DNA of 64,000 nucleotides from Lottia gigantea (taxonomy: Eukaryota; Mollusca; Gastropoda; Lottiidae), in NCBI RefSeq assembly GCF_000327385.1, contig NW_008710694.1, positions 1,233,981-1,297,980 on the forward strand, written 5' to 3'. Each line of letters begins with the position of its first letter. Position 1 is the first letter of the stretch. The position numbers were made by a program, and so were the translations under genes. Shown in pieces: positions 58,479 through 64,000 of this stretch. Below the pieces are notes generated by a model. That model ran no database searches, was not told where the DNA came from, and saw only the letters and a program-made list of their open reading frames with translations.

Positions 58479-60232
58479 ATACGCCCACTGGCAGCTGTCA
58501 GAAATGATAACAAATCTTTAGTGACTAAAGTATGAATTTTCTCATATTGAAGAAATTTTATTAGTTTGAATTCAATTACATATATATATGCCAGTTATTT
58601 ATGCTGAGTAATTCCACAAATTTTTTTAAAATCAATATCAATAACCCAAATACAACAAACAATTAAATCACACAGCTCTAATCAAGGGCAAAAACAACTT
58701 TTGACGCGTGTTTACAAAGTCAAGGGCAATAACTCAAAAAAAGTTCATCAAAAATATCTCAAGTTAGAACTTGTCCGAGATCTTATCAATTCCAATGATC
58801 ACACCAAGTTTCATCAAAATCGGTTGAAAACTGTAGCGTCTATTGTGCTCACAAACAAATTTTGACACGTTTTTCATAAGTCAAGGGCAATAACTCAAAA
58901 ACCGTTCATCGAAAATGCGTCAAGTTAGAACTTGTCCGAGATCTTATCAATTCCATTGATCACACCAATTTTCACCAAAATCGGTTGAAAATTGTAGCTT
59001 CTATTGAGCTCACAAACAAATTTTGAAGCGTTTTACAAAGTCAAGAGCAATAACTATGAAAGCGTTCATTGAAAATGCTTCAAGATAGAACTTGTCCGAG
59101 ATCTTATCAATTCCAATGATCATAAAAAGTTTGATCAAATTTGGTTGAAAACTGTAGCTTCTATTGTGCTCACGAACAAACTTTGACACGTTTTAACAAA
59201 GTCAAGGGCAATAACTCAAAAACCATTCATCGAAAATGCTTCAAGTTTGAACTTGTCCGAGAACTTATCAATTCCAATGATCACACCAAGTTTCATCAGA
59301 ATCGGTTGAAAACTGTAGCTTCAATCCTGCTCACAAACTATTTTTAACAAATTTCGACGCGTTTTAACAAAGTCAAGGGCAATAACTCAAAAACCATTCA
59401 TCGAAAAATACGTCAAGTTAGAATTTGTCCGAGATCTTATCAATTCCAATGATGACACCAAGTTTCATCAGAATCGGTTGAGAACTGTAGCTTCAATCCT
59501 GCTCACGAACTATTTTTAACAAATTTCGAAGCGTTTTAACAAAGTCAAGGGCAATTACTCAAACACCATTCATCGCAAATGCTTCAAGTTAGAACTTGTC
59601 CGATATCTTATCAATTCCAATGATTATGCCAAGTTTCATCAGAATCGGATGAAAACTGTAGCTACAATCCTGCTCACGAACTATTTTTAACAAATTTCGA
59701 CGCGTTTTAACAAAGTCAAGGGCAATAACTAAAAAACCGTTCATCGAAAATGCGTCAAGTTAGAACTTGTCCGAGATCTTATCAATTCCAATGATCACAC
59801 CAAGTTTCACCAGAATCGGTCGAAAACTGTAGCTTCAATCCTGCTCAAGAACTATTTTTAACAAATTTCGACGCGTTTTAACAAAGTCAAGGGCAATAAC
59901 TCAAAACTCGTTCATCGAAAATGCGTCAAGTTAGAACTTGTCCGAGATATTATCAATTCCAATGATCAGAATCGGATGAAAACTGTAGCTTCACTTCTGT
60001 TCACGAACAATTTTTAACAAATTTCAAGGCGTTCTAAGTCAAGGGCAATATCTAAAAAACCGTTCATCGAAAATATGTCAAATTCGAACTTCGAACGAGA
60101 TCTTATCAATCTAAAGCATCACACCAATATCAAAATCAGATAAAAACTGTAGTCTCTATAGTGCTCACAAGAAATGTTGACCCACGGACAGGGGCAAGGA
60201 CAATATACGACCAAATATTCATGTGGGCGTAT
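58479..60232. mobile_element. Tandem-monomer terminal-inverted-repeat element, copy d (nine monomers)
   Basis: Preceded by AAGATAGCTTGCGAGGCAAGG, begins ATACGCCCAC and ends ATGTGGGCGTAT (60221-60232). Nine monomers are marked by CAAGGGCAATA (one CAAGAGCAATA) at about 58721, 58882, 59042, 59203, 59374, 59546, 59717, 59888 and 60040. Spacing is 160-161 bp for the first three intervals, then 171-172 for four, then 152. No coding sequence. Confidence 0.85.
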
Positions 60233-61207
60233 AAAAATGAAACAAACAGATTTCATATCACATGAATTCTAGCATTTATTAGTTCCATTGGAGAGATGGA
60301 AAAATCTCCTATCTAACTCTTGCTGAATATTTACAACAGTTCTAAGGCAGCAGGTGAGAGTCCATTTCGAACTAGAACGAATCAGCACTGAATACGAGTA
60401 TTCACGACAGTGACGAACATGTCAAAATATGAAACATGTGTTGGTGACCATGGCTTTTGGACTCTTTTGTCATATATAGATTTGATATAGTATGTGGTTC
60501 AAATGGAAATTGGTGCATACGGTCTAATAATTAGCATGATATGAACATAAATGACGAATATATGTAGCCAATACTAACTAAAAAAATTCATCATCCCACA
60601 ATTCACGCTTCATTGCCCCAAATAACAAATCAATATGAAACATTTACATGCACGTTGAGTGAACATGGACAATTCTTGTAGCAGAACTATAATTATAAAC
60701 AGGTAGACAGGTAGTAGTGTTCAGTTGTTATTGGTTAGATACGTTAAGACATTAATGAATATTTATGAGGTCAAGGTCGTTCATTATTTTAATTGAAGTA
60801 ACATAAACGTAAGCCGAAAGATTATTTTTTTCTTACTCTCAAACACTACTTATTGTCCATGTACAAATACTTGTATAGCAATAGAACAAAATAGAATAGT
60901 AAAATAGAATAGAAAAGTAAAATAGAACAGAATAGGATAGTAAAATAGAATAGAAAAGTAAAATAGAACAGAATAGAATAGTAAAATAGAATAGAAAAAA
61001 ATAATAGCACAGCAGAAAAGAATAAAATCGAATAGAAATTGCAATAGAATAGAATAGAGAGTCAAGAATCCAAAACAGCAGCTAATTAATTGTTCATATG
61101 AGGAAGTGTATTAATCAGAAGAGAGTAAATAATTCATAATGAAAAGTGGAATCAGGTGTCTAGAATAAAATCCATGGTCATTCTATAAGATAGTGGACCA
61201 CAGCCAT
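60233..61207. other. Intergenic with an AATAGA low-complexity tract
   Basis: About 60885-61060 is a tract of AATAGAATAGAAAAGTAAAAT-like units; the apparent minus-strand frame over it is repeat-encoded. No gene. Confidence 0.6.
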
Positions 61208-61379
61208 ATACGCCCTTCACGGCATGCGGATGGTAAAAACGAAACACCCATTTTAAGTTTCATCAAAATCAGTTGAAAACTAAGAGAGTAGTAGCATATT
61301 CAAGATTTTGGGGCAAGGGCAATGGCAAGGGCAATAACTCTGCTTCTAACGGTCGAAGAATAGAGAGATGTGGGCGTAT
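61208..61379. mobile_element. Tandem-monomer terminal-inverted-repeat element, copy e (minimal)
   Basis: Only 172 bp: begins ATACGCCC and ends ATGTGGGCGTAT (61368-61379), with a single CAAGGGCAATAACTC phrase. A near-minimal version of the family. Confidence 0.65.
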
Positions 61380-61569
61380 AAAAATGAAGATTCTTAACAT
61401 ATAATATTCATTGTGTTATGAATATAATAAAGTACATTTGCATGTAATCAGAAAAATGCAGTGAAATAGTTTAAAGGTAGAATACTAGTTTATAATAACG
61501 GAAAACAAAATAAATTTATGAAATTGACAAATACAAGCGGTCTACTTCCGTGATAGTCTTCGATGAAAC

Positions 61570-61705
61570 ATTTCACCCGGATTTCTCCGGGTCAGAGATG
61601 CAGGTCTGAGTGACTGACATGGAATAAGTGTCTAATCGTTCGGATGGGACAATAAACCGAGGCCCCGTGTGCTCACGGGCTGAGCACGTTCAGAATCCCG
61701 CGAAA
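61570..61705 (+). repeat. SINE-like dispersed repeat with two hairpins
   Basis: CCCGGATTTCTCCGGG (61576-61591) and GCCCCGTGTGCTCACGGGC (61662-61680) can each fold, with TCGGATGGGAC and AAACCGAGG between. Similar phrases are widespread in mollusc genomic DNA, which is why I call it a repeat; only this copy is seen here. Confidence 0.45.
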
Positions 61706-64000
61706 GTTGGAAACCGAAAAGAGTAGCCTTATGTTTCCCTCATTGCATACCGAATGGCGTTGTCCGACTTCATTAGCCCTTATAAGGTGCAGACAAATTA
61801 AACTTCATTTCAATAAAACGTTTCAAAATGGAACTATTCGATGTTAGACTATCTCGGCTTAAAAGTAGAACGTAGTTTTGAGGTAACAGCTGGAAATCCA
61901 ACTAACCTTAGCTTTTTACGGCAAAACTAAAGTAGATCAAACACTGTCTATTTTGACTTCATTTACAGTATATTGTTACTTAGTTACTATCAATATTATC
62001 ATGATATAGAGAAGCTATGCATTTTTTATGAAATTAACGAACCGTGAAGCTTCTTTTCGTTCTCAGGAAATGGATTGTATACCAGTCAGTTAACCAGTTT
62101 ATACCATACTAATCTAGTTTAACTTAGAATTAATTACTAAATCGTGGAGAAAGCTAACAATGTATAGCATGTGATAAAACAGTGGAATTCAGGTCGTATA
62201 AATACCCAAAATTCTAAGTGAAGTCAAAGACACTGTGAATGAAAATCACGTTACTGACAAGTGCTCCAAGTGGTTATAAATGTATAATTTCATACCGGAA
62301 TATTCTGGCATACACTGGCATATCTAGATAGCTGTGCCTTTTACAGTTCAAAGCGGCGCGATATTTTTGGTACCCCTTCATCCAAAAACAGAATGACAAC
62401 AAAACATTGATTTGATGAATATTTGAGAATATATCGATCATAAAGCGCGGATAATGTACCCATTGGTATTAAATTATCATTCAGGAATATTAATACATTA
62501 GATGAATACTTGATTGATAAAGGACAGTACATTGACATAAAAACCAGGAACTGCAATCAACCATAGAATCAATCAATATTTCACTATCAAAGGTAGGTTC
62601 AGTTGTTTTTTATTGATTTGTTTTTTTTTTTTCATCACCTGGAAACTTGAATATTATATGTGATACCGGTATACTAGAGTAATGGGCAATAAACAGTCTG
62701 ATATCGTCTTCTATCGCGTAAACATGAAAAGCTGATAAAACCTATTCAGCGCGAAACAAAATAAAAATCGTTACCGAGGCCATTTAAGGTAGGCTACACT
62801 TTTTCTTGGACTTCTATGGCGTCCTCTTGAAAAGCTAGCAGAAATCATTCAACGCGAAACAAAATTGAAAACGTCACCGAGGCGTTTTAATGTACTGTTT
62901 TATATACCGCCTCCTCTTAGATAGTTGGTAGAATTTATTCAGAAGGCTTCAAAAGCAACTTGGCAAAAGTTGAACATTGTTTCCGCCATTCTAGGTACTT
63001 CTTGGATGTTAATCTAACCGGATTTCAGGTCCTATGACAAATTGGTCAGCTCAAGAAACCAGCTATATGCTTTTTATATCTATGTATCTACTCTATCAAA
63101 CTGAATTGTTTAAAAAAACATAAGGGTTAATTCAAAACGGGGAGTTTTAGAATCTTTAGAATAGGTCGAAGACATATTTTTCTACAATAAGGCGTCTATT
63201 TTAATTAAATTCGCACATTAGTTTTCTAGCAGTTTCCAAAAAGTATAATGAACTTACCCAAACTTTTAAATAATTTTGATGTTTGGATATTTTTAGTTAC
63301 AACTTTCAGATACGTTAAAGGACACATTTCTCTAGAGAACTGACAGATGCCAACGGTCGGAAAGTCTCAATGTATTTGATGAAATGGTCTGTACACCGCG
63401 TGAAATTTTTTTAGCGAAAACTGCTAAATCAAGAGATTTGTATCCAAAAATACTTGATATACGACACGAGAGAAACATTTTTGATGACCACATCTGAATT
63501 TCAATTATCATGACTAAGAAAGTATTAGAGCGATACCTAGGGTGCTATAATCCATCATTTTGGTATTTTAAGGATTTTTTTTATCAACTGAATGATCCAT
63601 TGATCATATCCTTACATAAAATAGAATATACTAATATGTAATGTTACAAAATAATAACGACATTTAAATATCAATTAGCAAAAGTAGGCCATACTCTATA
63701 AAAGCTGTTAAAATCATTATCTGGGAAACAACAATGGCCTTACAAATAATCATAATATGATAAAAAAAAATATCTTTCAAGAAATTTTCCGAGTGACTGA
63801 ACTCATGTTCGATTGGGCCGACTTTCTTGTATTTTGGTATACGTTAGCGCTAGAAACGATTAACGTCCTATGCTGCATTTTGTAACTTAAGGAGAAGTCT
63901 GTATAGACGCTTGTTCCCACTCCTTAGCAAAATTTAATGCAAAAATAAAGTCGCTCAGGTGAGAATAGACGAGATTCAGTGCCCGGTGCAGTGTACAGAT
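61706..64000. other. Intergenic, no gene seen
   Basis: AT-rich to the end of the window. Two stretches (about 62705-62780 and 62815-62890) resemble each other (GCGAAACAAAAT plus ACCGAGGC), a short diverged duplication. No supported gene. Confidence 0.4.

Noticed and set aside
60850-61065. 71-residue Phe/Tyr-rich minus-strand frame
   Set aside because: Encoded by an AATAGA low-complexity tract.
61576-61680. Riboswitch or structured RNA gene
   Set aside because: Two small hairpins in a sequence like common mollusc repeats; no coding gene follows.

Overview
The window looks like AT-rich nuclear DNA of a lophotrochozoan animal, most likely a mollusc. The reasons are intron-bearing and intronless animal genes, divergent intronless nicotinic-type channel subunits, single-LRRCT Toll-like receptors, a neuropeptide precursor with many dibasic sites, and abundant interspersed repeats of kinds common in mollusc genomes (2A-bearing LINEs, terminal-inverted-repeat elements built on 160-170 bp tandem monomers, and the phrase CAAGGGCAATAACTC). 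The species cannot be named from the sequence alone.

Layout. 1-4.4 kb is a transposon graveyard: a P-element/THAP9-like transposase relic interrupted by a short, broken BEL/Pao LTR element, then dispersed repeats. 4.4-27.2 kb is a large inverted duplication. Its left arm (minus strand) carries Toll-like receptor 1 and pentameric channel gene 1. Its right arm (plus strand) carries Toll-like receptor 2 and only a remnant of the channel. Two LINEs (7.8-12.2 and 12.3-16.4 kb) sit in the left arm only, so they entered after the duplication; the first encodes a clear 2A peptide at the start of ORF1. 28.3-29.2 kb holds a decayed Mutator-like transposase. 30.2-31.3 kb is channel gene 2. At 32.7-38.0 kb two spliced Ly6/uPAR-type three-finger protein genes stand head to head; I assembled their exons from splice sites with consistent phase. 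40.7-41.8 kb is channel gene 3. 45.9-51.8 kb is a neuropeptide gene with a TATA box, a non-coding first exon, a 5.1-kb intron and a single coding exon. The rest, to 64 kb, is mostly intergenic DNA with a 52-bp minisatellite, a probable orphan 3' exon, and two more copies of the tandem-monomer element.

How the genes may work together. The three channel genes belong to the Cys-loop (nicotinic-like) superfamily and keep the pore, but lack the aromatic box and vicinal cysteines that bind acetylcholine. Two Ly6-type genes, a family whose members bind and modulate nicotinic receptors in other animals, lie between channels 2 and 3. Twin Toll-like receptors are next door. The cluster may therefore be a sensory/immune recognition locus pairing orphan ligand-gated channels with three-finger modulators; that pairing is inference from position and family knowledge only.
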